Shown here in pieces: positions 50,312 through 62,900 of a stretch of DNA of 64,000 bases. A model generated the notes under the pieces. The model did not search any database. It was not told the DNA's origin and saw only the letters and a program-made list of their open reading frames with translations. Source of the DNA: Toxorhynchites rutilus septentrionalis (lineage: Eukaryota; Arthropoda; Insecta; Diptera; Culicidae); the NCBI RefSeq assembly GCF_029784135.1, contig NC_073745.1:66816105-66880104 (forward strand), in the 5' to 3' direction. Made by a program: the position numbers and the translations under genes. The stretch's first letter is position 1; each line of letters begins with the position of its first letter.

Positions 50312-51520
50312 GTAAGTAAGTTGGATCCACTTGAAAGGTATAAACCATATAAAACACCGATTTACATTTCGAAAACGAAAAATTGAAAATAAACTTTCCT
50401 CTCAGACGCTTCGTTTCATGCAGGTATATTTCCATAAACGCTTTCCTCTCTCTTGTTATTGAGTCACAATGAACTCGTTCATCAGTTATTTTCGCTCGTA
50501 ACGCTCGTCAATTCATTTTTGGTTAAGGCAAATGGTTGTTTTAATTGGCGTGGCGAATGAATATAAATCTTCCTCTTCATTTAACTACTCCACCTCGACA
50601 TGATCTTCGTTGCCCGCGTGTATAATCTTTTTTTCTTTCATGTGTATATGAAGTGAAACGAAAACTTGATTTCTGATGCAGAAAAGTAGTTACACCATTA
50701 AATGATGGCTCAATTCTTTACCTACCGTGAACTCATCTACAAATTGTAAATGTGAGAGAAAAACGAATTCAGTCTGAGAGGGAAGTCATTTGAATATGCC
50801 GTAAGGCTCATTTTACGGTGAAAAATGAAAGAAACACAGACGAAGCAAATACCGACGAAAGCGCCCGAAGAATTTATATTGTCAGTGAAACTGATGAAAG
50901 AAGCGAAACACACTTTCAGGTTGATGGTTTCATAGCCCCTTGGCGAATCTCGGTTGAATATGACTTTGCCGAGCCTTGATCTGAACACTCAAAAACAAAC
51001 ATAAACGACCATAAACATGGAAAATGGTTCAAAGTTTCACTCGTCCAGAACATACTTACTCTGTATTACTTTCAATAATCTTGAATTATGCGCTCCATCT
51101 CAGCCCGTTGGGTTTGCACAGACTCATCAGTGACCTTGTAATTTGTAGCCCTATTATGGCTCTTATTTAGCATATCTAATGCCAAAAGCATTTTTAATGC
51201 GTAGAAGCTATCAATATTAAAATTCTTAATGCATATAAATATCACTAAAACCGTTATAAACATAAACAGTGCTAAACAAAAAAGCTAAACAACTTGACTA
51301 AGGGATATGGAAAGGTGCTTCAAAATCTCGAGTTCAACTGCATTCATGGCTTTCTGGTCTGAAAAATATGGATGTTAACATACAACAGCGGCTACCAGAT
51401 TTCATTTAGTTTTAATTCAGCCTTTTTAGGACAGATGTGCGAGTATAGAAGGGTAAAATCGTCTAAGAAAAAAAAAATGGAACACACTCCGATCAAAGCA
51501 ATCATCATCAATGAGCTAGA
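50312..51520. other. Unrecognised intergenic or distal UTR sequence
   Basis: Short ORFs only (for example 50737-50988 minus, 51072-51263 minus), with no domains. Confidence 0.3.
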
Positions 51521-51700
51521 TTGTTATGATTTCAATAGCCTGTTTTCAAAACAATTTGTAAGATATTGAAATTATTTTTTAGTCGGTAAAGAGGTATTAA
51601 CGTTCAAAACCTAGCACTCCAGCGTCATTCTTACGTTTTCAAAACTTTGAACTTACACCCCGGTACGGAAATGAAAGATGTAGTCCTACGTTAAAAAGAC
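51521..51700. repeat. Dispersed repeat shared with 63160-63400
   Basis: 'TTTCAATAGCCTGTTTT.AAA' near 51530, TTTGAACTTACACCCC near 51645 and a GA(T/C)GTAGTCCTACGT end at 51677 match 63163-63396 in the same order and orientation. Confidence 0.65.
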
Positions 51701-51769
51701 AGTAGATCGGCGTAATTATGTCGCCAAGTGGTTGTGATCGTGTGACCTACAGCACTCGAAAAACTCGAC

Positions 51770-53110
51770 CCATCAATACAGCAATTCAGCGAACTATCTA
51801 AACGGCTGAAACGTTACCCTGACTCTGTATAGCACCAAGAACAAAATCGGATGTTCAGAGACAACGAGAAAGCGTTCTACGACCAGATATGCGACAAGAA
51901 GCCCGAAGGTTTGCCAGATATCAGTTATGTGACGAACCTCTGGGCTGGTATTCGGGAGACCGCAATACAACATCGCGAAGGACGTGTCCTACGCAATCTT
52001 TATGAATTCGCAACCTGTGGTGTCACCTTCCTCATCCCAAAATGCATCAACACATCGAACCCATCATATCCCGATAACATGTTTATTGAGAATGTACAAA
52101 ATGCTAAGTAGCATCATAATTTATCAGTTTTTCTGCTCATGCGAACAATACAACATTTTCACAGAAGAGCAGGAAGGATGTAAGAGAAATTTTATCGAAA
52201 TAATATCGACTTTTGACTCCATAACTTACTCGTTTCTTGTAAAGGTATTGAAGCTCTATAAAATTGACCCAGCTGTAGTTGGAATCCTACAGCATGTGAT
52301 TTTCCCCACCACGGAGGTCTCTGAAACTCAGACCCTCAAAATCAGTTTTCGTTTAAGTTGATCCCTGGGAAATCGATATGGATCCCGAAGGGGTCGACCA
52401 CTTTGAGAATTCCTGGTCTACACTGATTCACGCCAGCGTCTTGGTGTAGCTATCCGGGTTGTCGAGAACATAAGCAGGGACATCTACATGAAGTTCGACC
52501 TTGACAAGTCTGTCTTCTGAAAGGACAATATACCGACTTCAAAGTCTACGAGGTTTACAAAGGCGAGATTATGAGGGGCATGGTTTGTAACGAATCTTAT
52601 AAAAATCTTGGATTCTGACAGTTCACTGGGATTCGCCACTCCGACATCAAGACGAATCTGAGAGACAAGTTTTATTAGTTGAGTGAACTGTGTTCTGAAG
52701 ACTGTCCTGAACGCGGGGAACAAGGTACACACGATAAGCATACCCCCAGCTCCCCTGCTGTTCTTCCGTTTTTGAGTAGTGAAATGGAGCAAAACCCATG
52801 GACATAGAAGTTCTTGGAAGCTTGAGAGAAGGTTGAGGAAAGCATTCAGAGAGGCCAGAATGCACTCTTCTCAACATGCACTGGAGAGAGTGACGCTGTC
52901 AAAAAATAGGATTTGAAAACGTTAACATTTCTGCACTATGTGCACTGCGCTGCGCTTGAAAACTTGAAAACGTACTGACCTTGGACACCTCTTTCAGGGT
53001 CCATCTTCCACAACAGCAGTTTTTTTTGTACCGTGTTAGTATATGGAACACGAATCGTTCATTGAAAGGAAGGCGTTTGAGCATCTCGTAGATCTACTTC
53101 ATCGGCTTCC
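51770..53110 (+). pseudogene. Decayed non-LTR retrotransposon (R4/Dong-like RT, tentative)
   Basis: Pieces of a LINE polyprotein appear in order. Near 51790-52110: ELSKRLKRYPDSV, stop, HQEQNRMFRDNEKAFYDQI, then YVTNLWAGIRETAIQHREG, resembling the pre-RT linker of R4-type elements. Near 52437-52520: NISRDIYMKFDLDKSVF, the 'F..DI.M.FGLDKC' block of the RT. Near 52545-52680: GEIMRGM, ESYKNLGF, stop, QFTGIRHSDIKTNLRDKF, the '(S)YKYLG' and 'I.H..(I/M)K..LR' blocks. Near 52829-52890: RRLRKAFREARMHSSQHALE. Stops and frameshifts throughout; the core catalytic YxDD block is missing, replaced by the insertion at 52112-52415. Clade assignment rests on memory of these motifs. Confidence 0.6.
52112..52415. 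mobile_element. Insertion with a hAT end, inside the LINE remnant
   Basis: The right edge reads GGGGTCGACCACTTTGAGAA then TTCCTG at 52415, the reverse complement of the 8548 hAT left end (CAGGGGTTCTCAAAGTGGTC). RT-like sequence resumes straight afterwards. The left boundary is approximate. Confidence 0.5.
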
Positions 53111-53399
53111 CGCACTTACAGACCAAACTTCATCGTTGTTAGGAAACCGTACAACAAATACTGAGCGTAGAAGAGGGACTCGTGTTTTTTACTTCAATAT
53201 TCACATCTGCAATAACAGGTATGCGTGTCCCAATACCTCTTGGAGTAGCACTTATAGATTTTACTATCGTCTCTGATTTCGTCATCTTCATGAGTTAATT
53301 AAGAAATCTGCGGAGTCTTTAACCCAACGCGATTTCCGCTAGTGAACATCCTGTTACCGGATGTCTTGTTAGAGAATAGACATAGTTTGCCTCATCCAA
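53111..53399. other. Unrecognised sequence after the LINE remnant
   Basis: Could be the 3' part of the same retrotransposon; no motif I can name. Confidence 0.25.
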
Positions 53400-54060
53400 A
53401 TCCTTTCACTTGTCAGCTTGGTTGAGCGCAGAGATTCTCAAAGTGCAGAGATTCTTTTAAACGCAACAACCGGTTCTTCGGGCATCGATAATCTTCCACC
53501 ACGCAGTTTATTCTTAAAGTGCGAGAACAAGAAGAAGTTGTTGAGTGCCAAATCATGACTAGACGGTTTTTCACCGGTGTGAAAGCTCGCATTGTCATGG
53601 TAAAGGATGATTCATCGTCTTAAGTTCTTTTTTTTCTTATTTGGCCAAAGACTTGGCAAACGAATGTCCCAGGTTTATGTAAAGGTACTATTGTCGCGTT
53701 CCCAGTTTTCCGGTAATAGAACAGTCGACCATTTGCTTGGAAGTGATTCGAGCGCGAATAACTTTTTTTCGGGTTAGTTTCTCTTTGATCGTCGACTGTT
53801 ATTATAGATCCATGATTGCTTTGTATTTTTTGTACCAATTGCACGATCGCTTTTTTGCAATCGTCAATTTTTTTTGACTCTGCTTTGCTTCTGTCTTTCA
53901 GTACAAGCTCTGCATTATGCTTACTTCGTGCATATTCTGAGATGAAAAATTTTGCACGTTTTGGGGTTAATAACATGCACCACTGTGTGATATCTATCGT
54001 CCATGCCTTCCTTTGTATCGTACAGCTGTGTCTGACATCAGCATTGTGAAGACTGCTGTC
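53400..54060 (-). pseudogene. Mariner-type transposase remnant
   Basis: On the minus strand near 53600-53430 the text reads YHDNASFHTGEKP, then LALNNFFLFSHFKNKLRGG and RLSMPEEPVVAFK. Compare the mariner pattern HHDNA..H(T) ... DLAP(N/C)DFFLFP..KNKLRG..F...EEAV.A(F/Y)K. The stretch PPYSP is deleted and frames change. Upstream minus-strand ORF 53976-53620 (118 codons) may be a frameshifted continuation, including NENWERDN-like text, but is not clearly mariner. Confidence 0.5.
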
Positions 54061-54420
54061 TGCTGGTTGGAGCGAGACTGTGACTTGAATAATGATGATC
54101 TTACCTTGAATTAACTTCTTGAACGACGCTCACGTGCCCAGTGGAACTTTAGCAGTCTCAACATAGAAATTTTGAAAACTCAACTAAACTCTCATTTATT
54201 TGGAAAACCTCGCTGCTGTCTGGTCACCAACTGGATGACTGATGAATCGTGAAGGCTGCGAAATCGCGGATAGCATGTTTATTCTATATAAATTGAGCCC
54301 TATATTTTTCCATCCACATTGTCAATAGAACGAATGCTGCATTTACTATTTCTATTTCATAAACACGTATCCTGTTTTCTAATTTGGCACTTTTGCTGAA
54401 AGACGTAGTCCTACGTCAAA
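54061..54420. repeat. Dispersed repeat ending GACGTAGTCCTACGTCAA
   Basis: 54355-54419 ('AAACACGTATCCTGTTTTCTAATTTGGCAC' in diverged form, then GACGTAGTCCTACGTCAA) matches 1312-1372. The 54061-54350 part is unrecognised. Confidence 0.45.
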
Positions 54421-55010
54421 TCAAAAAAGGAACGATTTCTAGGGGTTTCGTTATTGTTGCACATACCATTTCAGTTATCTACGGTAGATTCTCGGGTGAT
54501 TGCCGAGGTTTTCAAGAGTTGAGTTTGTAATGTTTGTAATGAGTCACTCATTTCTGAAACCTAGATCAAAAGGTCACTTCCAAAAAAACACGCTTGAATC
54601 AATATTCAGATGTGCTGTCACCATGCAATCTGAATCGAGATTCCTAAAGGCTCCTCTCCTCCAATGATGTGTACATTTGAAATTGATTTCAAAACGAATA
54701 CTGGCGTTCAGAAAATATTTGAAATAAACTGTAAAAATCGTAAATTTGGGATGGAACAGCTTCTTTTTCATTCGCGCATAAAACGTCAAAATCAATCATA
54801 GCCTTTTTCACCACAGACAACCAACTCTGTACGAGCAAAATATTTCGCCTCTGGCTGAAACATATTAAAAGTTGTAATATTTCGAACATGTCCAGATTAT
54901 TATGTTGGAACAGACCGCACATTTCTTGAAAGCATTTACTTTGACCAGTGAAACCACCTCCATCCACTGTATACGGACACAAGCCGCTCAGACGAACAGC
55001 AGCTCGTAGT
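54421..55010. other. Unrecognised sequence
   Basis: A minus-strand ORF at 54982-54689 (97 codons) without recognisable domain; otherwise nothing seen. Confidence 0.3.
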
Positions 55011-56515
55011 TTACTTTAACGTGCATTTATTACTTTTTACCGCAAACAAACAGTCTATCAAGGTACCGAGCAAAGCGAAGCAACAGTAAATCTAACGGAA
55101 GCTAGTCTACATTTACATTACCCCGCATTTTTCCTTGGCTTCAGAACCTTTTTTTCTTTTCCCTACTGTTCAGTGATAGTATCAGCAGAGCGTCAAACGA
55201 AACAGTCGCATCACGTCCCATTTAGAATACACAAAAATTACAAAAAACAAAAGTCTGTGTAATTGCGAGAGAAAAACTGATTATTTTGTAAGTCATCGAA
55301 GATACACAATTGAAATTCATCTAAGCGAAAACAAAACTAGAAATATAAACGAAGTAACGGGAGAAAACACACAGAAATCACAACATAACATTCTTTCCTC
55401 TCTAATAACTGGTCGGTAGTTTTTGTTTCGGTTATCTCTTTTATTAATAGTTCATATAATCATGTGATGAAAAGCAAATGAAAAAGCTGAAAACAGACAC
55501 AGAAAGACCAGAAAAAAAAACAAAAATACAAACGCGCAAATTCTCTCCTGCTGTAAATTTTTCCTCCTGTCGGACAAACCCATCTCTTAATTGTCTTCTC
55601 AAGCGTCACCATCATTACACATACACACACACACACCCGCCACGCATCAAGAAAACTTCTAGTGATAGGTGCGAAGAGTGGAAGTAAAACTGACCTTAAC
55701 TGTGGAAAGTATCTCGATAGAAACAAATGAACAAAGTGAACGCATGTGTGGAAACTCTAGGATATGCTAGCAGAGAGAAGAAGAACGACGAAAACGAAAG
55801 TGACAAAAAACAAAAAAGCGCGAGGATGAACAAAAGTTCGTATATATAGATATACATTTAAAACAAACAAGCTCTAGTAAATATTAAGTCAGAAATAAAA
55901 CAAAAAAAAAACACTGAACAAATGAATATAATGAAATTATAAATATTTAATAAAGAAAAATCACAGAACAAAAAAAAAGAATCAATCGCTAGAAAAGTGT
56001 GCGGCGAGAAAGAGAAACCTTTCTCAAAGTCTTTCTCTGTTGTAAAAAGTCGAAAAATTATTCTCCCCCCCTCCCCTTCATTTTCCCCGTACTCCGGCCC
56101 TTTTCTCTCTCCCATGCATTTACTTAACACACACACACTCACCGAGGACACACACATACGCAGACTCTGTATTTTTTCTGTGCTCGTTCTGGATAAGGTG
56201 TAGGAAGAGAGAGAAAAGAATGACGAAAATTACTATGCGAGGAAGAGAGCGGACAAAACGAAAGAAGAAAAGAAGAAGAGCGAAGCGAAAAGTGTTTTAT
56301 TTTAGCCAGTAAGTAACGGAACACAAGTGAGAATCGTGGCGGATAAGGAAGCAAACAAAAAAATATTGTTTTATATATATTATATAAATAATATTCTCTA
56401 TAATTACTGAAACAAGAAGAAGAAAAGGAACGGAAACACGTGGGGGAAAAACCAAGATCCCTATGTAATTGCAAATAATTGAAAGTATATACTCAGTAAA
56501 ATAAAAAGTGAAAAA
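55011..56515 (+). other. UTR-like block, possibly distal 3' UTR of the main gene or another transcript
   Basis: Unique, A-rich sequence with GA-rich and CT-rich tracts and short (AC)n runs (55620-55636, 56130-56137), closely resembling 48779-49945 in style and free of recognised transposons. It ends with AGTAAAATAAAAAG; AATAAA lies at 56500-56505. No long ORF. Confidence 0.35.
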
Positions 56516-57227
56516 AATCTGAAGTGGCTGGCCGTTGTCGGTTGATGGAATGATAGAGAAACTCCTTCGATTGCCAAAATGTCCTCGCTCGGAGATTAAC
56601 GCCTATTCGGAGTCTCCTGTTGTCAACTCTTCAGTCGGAATGCCGTACGTATAACAATCCGCTCATTTTACAGCGGGTTCCGATGACAATCTTCGTTAAT
56701 TTTACAGCTGGACTCTTTCATCTCCAATGAAAATGAAAACTGATTTTCAACATATTAACCATGCAGAAATTGAGCCTGATGGAAAAGACTTTCAACAGAT
56801 ACAGGTAAGTTTCTTGGAAAATGCAAATTTTCGGATTCTCGATCTGGTCTGGCGGATATTGATAATTATACGGGACCGCAACCGCAACCTTTTCGCGACC
56901 AATTCTAACCTTCAGTCGTACATTTTATTGATTGAAATAGTCTAAAATGCAAAATATTATCAGCGTTGTACTACGAAATTATTTTACCCAATTCGCTTGT
57001 TTATCACTTCGGATATTATATTAGAAAAAAAGCGAAATTGAACAATAAATTCTGGTGAGATTGACCCTGAAAAGGTGTAGTTTTATTGCAACTCTATCTC
57101 CATCGTAGTCTTTCGAAAAGTTAATTTAATAACTTCAAAATTGATTATAAAGTGGTACTAAAGAAAGGAATACTGAACTAAATATTTCATACTTTCGAGT
57201 GGAGCTCAAGTTGCAATATCGTACCGA
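56516..57227. other. Unrecognised intergenic sequence
   Basis: No ORF above 72 codons; CTCATTTTACAGCGGG and TTAATTTTACAGCTGG near 56664 and 56698 form a small internal similarity. Confidence 0.3.
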
Positions 57228-58128
57228 AAATTCAATTTGCAATATCCAAAATACATATCTTTTAATTTTTTTTTATTTTTCATACAAAATAGAAGTCATG
57301 CAGAAAATTTAAAAAATGGGCCCAAGATGGTAAAACTATTTTTAACGAACTTTGTGGAACATCGAATTTTTAGGAATTTTCGAAACTTCGAATTTTTGTA
57401 TGTTAGCAGTCATTTTTAATCATAAAATTATAAATTCTGATGTGATTTAAAACTAAAAAGGTTATTATCAATCTCCTTCTAAATGCAACCATTCTCGAGA
57501 TATTTATAAAAGAGAATAATTGTAATTTATTGTCTTTTTAATAGTAAATAAGCCCTTTAAATGTGTTTGTCGTGTTATACCGTCATGTTCATGAAATTTT
57601 ATGAATTTTCTTACATTTTCCAACAATTTTTTTGATGGATTGAAGTTTGTATTAAGATAAAAAAGATTTTCTAGTTTCGCTACGTTTTGTAATAAACCAC
57701 ATGTCTTCGAATGTTTCGTAACGTAACTCCTAAACGTATGACTTTACCATGAGGATGTATTTGGAAAAGTTGTTGGAAATTATAAGCGAATTCATAAAAT
57801 CTCATGAACATGATGGTATAACACGATAAACATATTTAAAGGGCGTATTTACTATTAAAAAGACAATAAATTACAAATATTTTTTTAAATATCTCGAGAA
57901 TGGCTACATTTAGAAGATGATTGATAATAACCTTTTTTGTTTTAAATAACATCAGGATTCATAATTTGTGATTAAAAATTACTGCTAACATACAAAAACT
58001 CGAAGTTTCAAAAATTTCTAAAAATAGTTTTACCATCTTGGGCCCATTTTTTAAATTTTCTACATGACTTCTATTTTATATGAAAAAAAATTAAAAAATA
58101 TGTATTTTGGATATTGCAAATTGAATTT
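57228..58128. mobile_element. Long inverted-repeat element, ~900 bp
   Basis: Left end AATTCAATTTGCAATATCC at 57228; right end GGATATTGCAAATTGAATT at about 58109-58127. Arms of about 400 bp pair through ATGGGCCCAAGATGGTAAAA / TTTTACCATCTTGGGCCCAT and TTAATAGTAAATAAGCCC / GGGCGTATTTACTATTAA. No ORF. Confidence 0.8.
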
Positions 58129-58564
58129 TTATTTTGTAAATAAAAAAAAGAGTACTAATTTTTTTTCTCAGTGTACATTTTTTTCATATTCAACCATCAA
58201 TACTCTATAACTCTTTCTAAGACACTATTACGGTACGACTCATAGTTTTTGAGATATAAGTTATCAAAGATTTCTCTTACTAAAATCGATACGCCCTATT
58301 CAAAAGTTACGCTTGAGTCAAAAAATTTCCAGTTGCTGTGAAAAACTCATATTTCCTCCAACCCAAATCAAATACACACTTTCATTGGAATCAAAAATAC
58401 TATATTTTTAGGACGATTTCATTTGGAATTTCTATATTTAAAAAAAACATGCGTTTGATGGGTTCTCGTAGTCAAATTTGTTTCGTATTTGATCACTAAA
58501 TGAATGAACGTAGATTCAATATCAAGGTACCACATTAACAAACATTCTGAAAGTTTAAAAACTC
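58129..58564. other. A/T-rich intergenic sequence, no gene
   Basis: Nothing recognised. Confidence 0.3.
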
Positions 58565-58872
58565 TTTAATAGAAAAAGTCACAGAAGGGTTATGTCCGAA
58601 GCACGAACGCAAAGTTGACGTAGGATTCCGCTAGGCTAGGCTCTTTGATATCGATTTGGTGGCCCTGAAAAGGGTCGTTTTGTTTGGTTGTTGGATATTG
58701 TTTAACTCACTTCACCAGTGTTTACAATCGAGTGATGATGACAGAAGGATCGTGATTAGTCGTTGGATGGTGCGTAACAAGATAGAAGATGTCGAAGTGC
58801 AATGAGATATGATGAGAGCCGACCTTTATGGCCCTGGACGAGATGGCTCCTGTGTTATGTATGGATGAAAAA
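58565..58872 (-). repeat. Dispersed repeat with histone-type 3' stem-loop (copy 1)
   Basis: The reverse complement aligns along its length with 63662-63998: ACATAACACAGGAG, CGCACCA(T/C)CCAACGACT, CTTCTGTCATCATCACTCG, AACACTGGTG and CCAACAACCAAACAAAA. Then GACCCTTTTCAGGGCCACC, which resembles the histone mRNA 3' stem-loop (GGCCCTTTTCAGGGCC) with one stem mismatch. It ends GGAATCCTACGTCAACTTTG. Confidence 0.65.
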
Positions 58873-59725
<853 letters not shown>

Positions 59726-60136
59726 CATTTGATGTTTGCGCTAGCGAAATTGATCATTGTTCGAAACTGGAAATGAATTTTAATGTGATGAAATGCACTC
59801 CTATATCTTCTTCTATCTATACCAAAAAAAAAAGATCGCCGGATGTGTTGATATGAGCAGAACTCGAGGAAGGAATTGTCCGATTTAGGGCTGTCTTTAT
59901 TCTATCATATTTTCTGTATAAAATTTTTATTCCATGTAACGGAGAAACATGTTATTTGCAAGTGATAGAAAAATCTTGAACGAGAATTGTGTCTGAAAAT
60001 AATCTGATATTATAATGATGAGATTTGTTAGAAGTACTAGGAATTTTATAGTAAGTAAGAAAACGTGAATGTTTGAAGGTATTGATAACAAAAAACAAAT
60101 TTTGGGTGGAACGAAGTTTGCCGGCTCAGCTAGTTT
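59726..60136. repeat. Dispersed repeat shared with 13080-13265, ending TCAGCTAGTTTAT
   Basis: GAGGAAGGAATTGTCCGATT and AGGGCTGTCTTTATT match the inverted copy at about 13090-13150. The end motif GTTTGCCGGCTCAGCTAGTT matches 22541-22560. Together with the tandem array this may be one Helitron-like or other non-autonomous element. Confidence 0.55.
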
Positions 60137-61604
60137 ATAATAGAGAAAAACATATTTGAAATGGAAAAGGTAATTTTCTTTTATAATTTTTACTTTCTGA
60201 GTCAAGTTCTGTCAACCCATTTCCATTTTCTCTTCAAACCCAACGGAACACGATACTATATGCCTCAATGCGAATTTCAATTGGACTGACAGCACAGCCG
60301 CATGAACATTTCTTGAGTGAAGATGAAAACAACAAAACAGACAGGTTTGAAAAATGTTTTCATTTTAATTCTTCATCTAAAAAATCTGTATTGAATTCAT
60401 ATAACCAATTTTTAAGCATTATCTTAGTTTTGTAATCATTGATTAGCAAATTTATTATTGATGATACAAGAGACTTTATTCATTCTAAATGAATTAATAG
60501 GGTATGCTTTTAGTTATTTTTGTATTTTCAAACGTTTGACGATCCATTGTAGAGTTTTCTAGTTGCTTAGCACTGTCGATAGATGGTATACGAAAGCTCG
60601 CTCTTAAGTATCTTATCATGAACTGTTTCACTCTCCACTATTTATAAGGTATAGTTTTGCTTTGTATCAAAAGTCTGCGAATCCATAACGAATGTTCTCG
60701 TTCCTCACTTGCCAAAAAATGTGGGATGACGATGAAATTGATGTTAGAGCTCCTCAACATAGGGAAAGCTTTGCACTCGTTATTTTTATATTCAGAAGCT
60801 TCACTCAGCTTTCTTGGGCTTTCAGTGTGACATTTATACCTCTCTACCCGTGAGGAATTCTAGATTTTATTTCTCAGTCATCGTCTTCCAGCTCTTGCTG
60901 ATTTCGATAGTTTCAAGTATGGAAACATCTTTTGAATTTCATGCATTAATGAAAACCCTTGAATCTTTGCAATGTTTATCAATGCAAGAGTCTTCAAAAC
61001 CATTTTCCTAATTGATCCGTTTTTCGATTTGCATGATAAAACTTGCAGAAGATGGTAATAAAAGTTGAAGGTAATGGATTATGAATTGTTCTGGGCATGT
61101 TTATGAGTTTATGAATTGTTCTGGGCATGTATTACTCAAAAGAGATTTTCGAAAAAAATGAACTCGGCTGTTTCAGTTTGGAATGTTTTGTCAAACTTAT
61201 TAATCAATGCCATTGATTGCCAAATGTTGCCAAATGAAACGTTCTAATGTTTTAAGATTGATTTCGCAGTTTGGTTTTGGTCGTAATTGACTTGGAAATT
61301 GAAGAACTTTCAGTTCGTTGAACTTCAACTAGCTTACGTTTGTACCGTGAGATCCAAATTCTGCTGATTTTCATGGTTTCAAAAATAGAAACTTCTTCTC
61401 AATTTTATGCATTAATGAAAACTCTTGATTAAAAATGGATGAAATTTCGCATCTTCATATTCACTCAGCTTATGTAAGAAAAATACAAACAGTGTTACTT
61501 TTCTATTGCAACGGAAACCGTGTATGAATACGACACAGACGTTTGCCTCTTTTCACCTTAGATTGAATATGAGTAAGCAGTAAGCGATCACATTCAAAAA
61601 TGAA
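60137..61604. other. Unrecognised intergenic sequence
   Basis: No gene. A 20-bp direct duplication (TATGAATTGTTCTGGGCATG) at about 61080 and 61112. Confidence 0.35.
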
Positions 61605-62560
61605 TTTTGCATCACGGAAAAAACGCTGTAGAAATTCGCCCAGTAGACCGATCCTTTTGAAAATTTTAGACAGTAAAATAAAAACTATTAAACAACTTTT
61701 GGCATTTTCTTTTTATTCATACTTTGAGCCCAAGCCCGTATGCTCGCACCTTCCTCTTTACCCCGTCCATAAGGTTCTGTACAACGTCAGGTTGTAGTTT
61801 TTTTTGAACAGAAATCCATTTTCTCTTGAAGTCCGCCTCCGATTTGACAACTTTTGGGTTCTTCCGGAGGGCCTGCTTCATAATCGACCAATATTTCTCT
61901 ATTGGGCGAATCTCCGGCGCGTTGGGCGGGTTCATTTCCTTTGGCACGAAGGTGACCCCGTTGGCTTCGTACCACTCCAACACGTCCTTTGAATAGTGGC
62001 ACGAAGCGAGATCCGGCCAGAAGATGGTCGGGCCCTCGTGCTGCTTCAATAGTGATAGTAAGCGCTTCTGTAGGCACTCCTTAAGGTAAACCTGCCCGTT
62101 TACCGTGCCGGTCATCACGAAGGGGGCGCTCCGCTTTCCGCAAGAGCAGATCGCTTGCCACACCATGTACTTTTTGGCAAACTTGGATAGTTTCTGCTTG
62201 CGAATCTCCTCGGGAACGCTGAATTTGTCCTCTGCGGAGAAGAACAACAGGCCCGGCAGCTGACGAAAGTCCGCTTTGACGTAGGTTTCGTCGTCCATTA
62301 CCAGGCAATGCGGCTTCGTCAGCATATCGGTGTACAGCTTCCGGGCTCGCATCTTCCCCACCATGTTTTGCCTTTCGTCGCGGTTAGGACCCTTCTGAAC
62401 CTTGTATGTACGCAGGCCCTCCCGCTGCTTGGTCCGCTGGACGAATGAACTTGACAAATTCAGCTTATTGGCGACATCCCGGACCGAACTTCTCGGATCA
62501 CATCTAAACTGCTTAACTACGCGCTTGTGATCTTTTTCACTGGCTGAGCATCCATTTTTC
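61605..62560 (-). pseudogene. Truncated second DD37E transposon copy
   Basis: On the minus strand about 275 codons of the transposase match the intact copy at roughly 94% identity, judged by eye (about 16 substitutions), and keep the triad with WPDLASCHYSKD and IRPIEKYWSIMK (DD37E). The element is cut at both ends. The 3' terminal repeat stops at TTGCATCACGG (61606), lacking the outer ~20 bp, and the first ~60 codons including the N-terminal helix-turn-helix are missing. The frame runs on into unrelated upstream sequence to 62775, giving a fused 352-codon ORF whose first ~75 residues are not transposase. Not mobile on its own. Confidence 0.85.
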
Positions 62561-62900
62561 CAATTTCTTTGACGAAAAATTCCTCCTCGGAAATACCCAG
62601 CGCAAATAGTACCCACCAAGCCCCGAGAATTGGAATCATCGTTGATCCGGAGCAGAATTATTAACGCTTGAGAAGGAATGGATTCCTCCTCGGAATTACA
62701 CAGCGAAAATAAGACCCCCTTCCCAACAATTCCAACTTCCCAATAACGACGATCGGTTGCAGCATTCATAAACAAATAGTTTTATAACGCTGCTTTTATA
62801 AATGTGATGTCTTCGATATGTAATATAATATCCACTTTGATCATATCCACTACACCGTATCATACCATATCAAATCCATAGTCAATCCGAGTACAACAGA
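62561..62900. repeat. Dispersed repeat next to the truncated transposon
   Basis: TTTCTTTGACGAAAAATTCC is shared with the SINE at 3829-3847; CCTCCTCGGAA.TAC.CAGCG occurs twice (62583, 62687). No gene. Confidence 0.4.
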
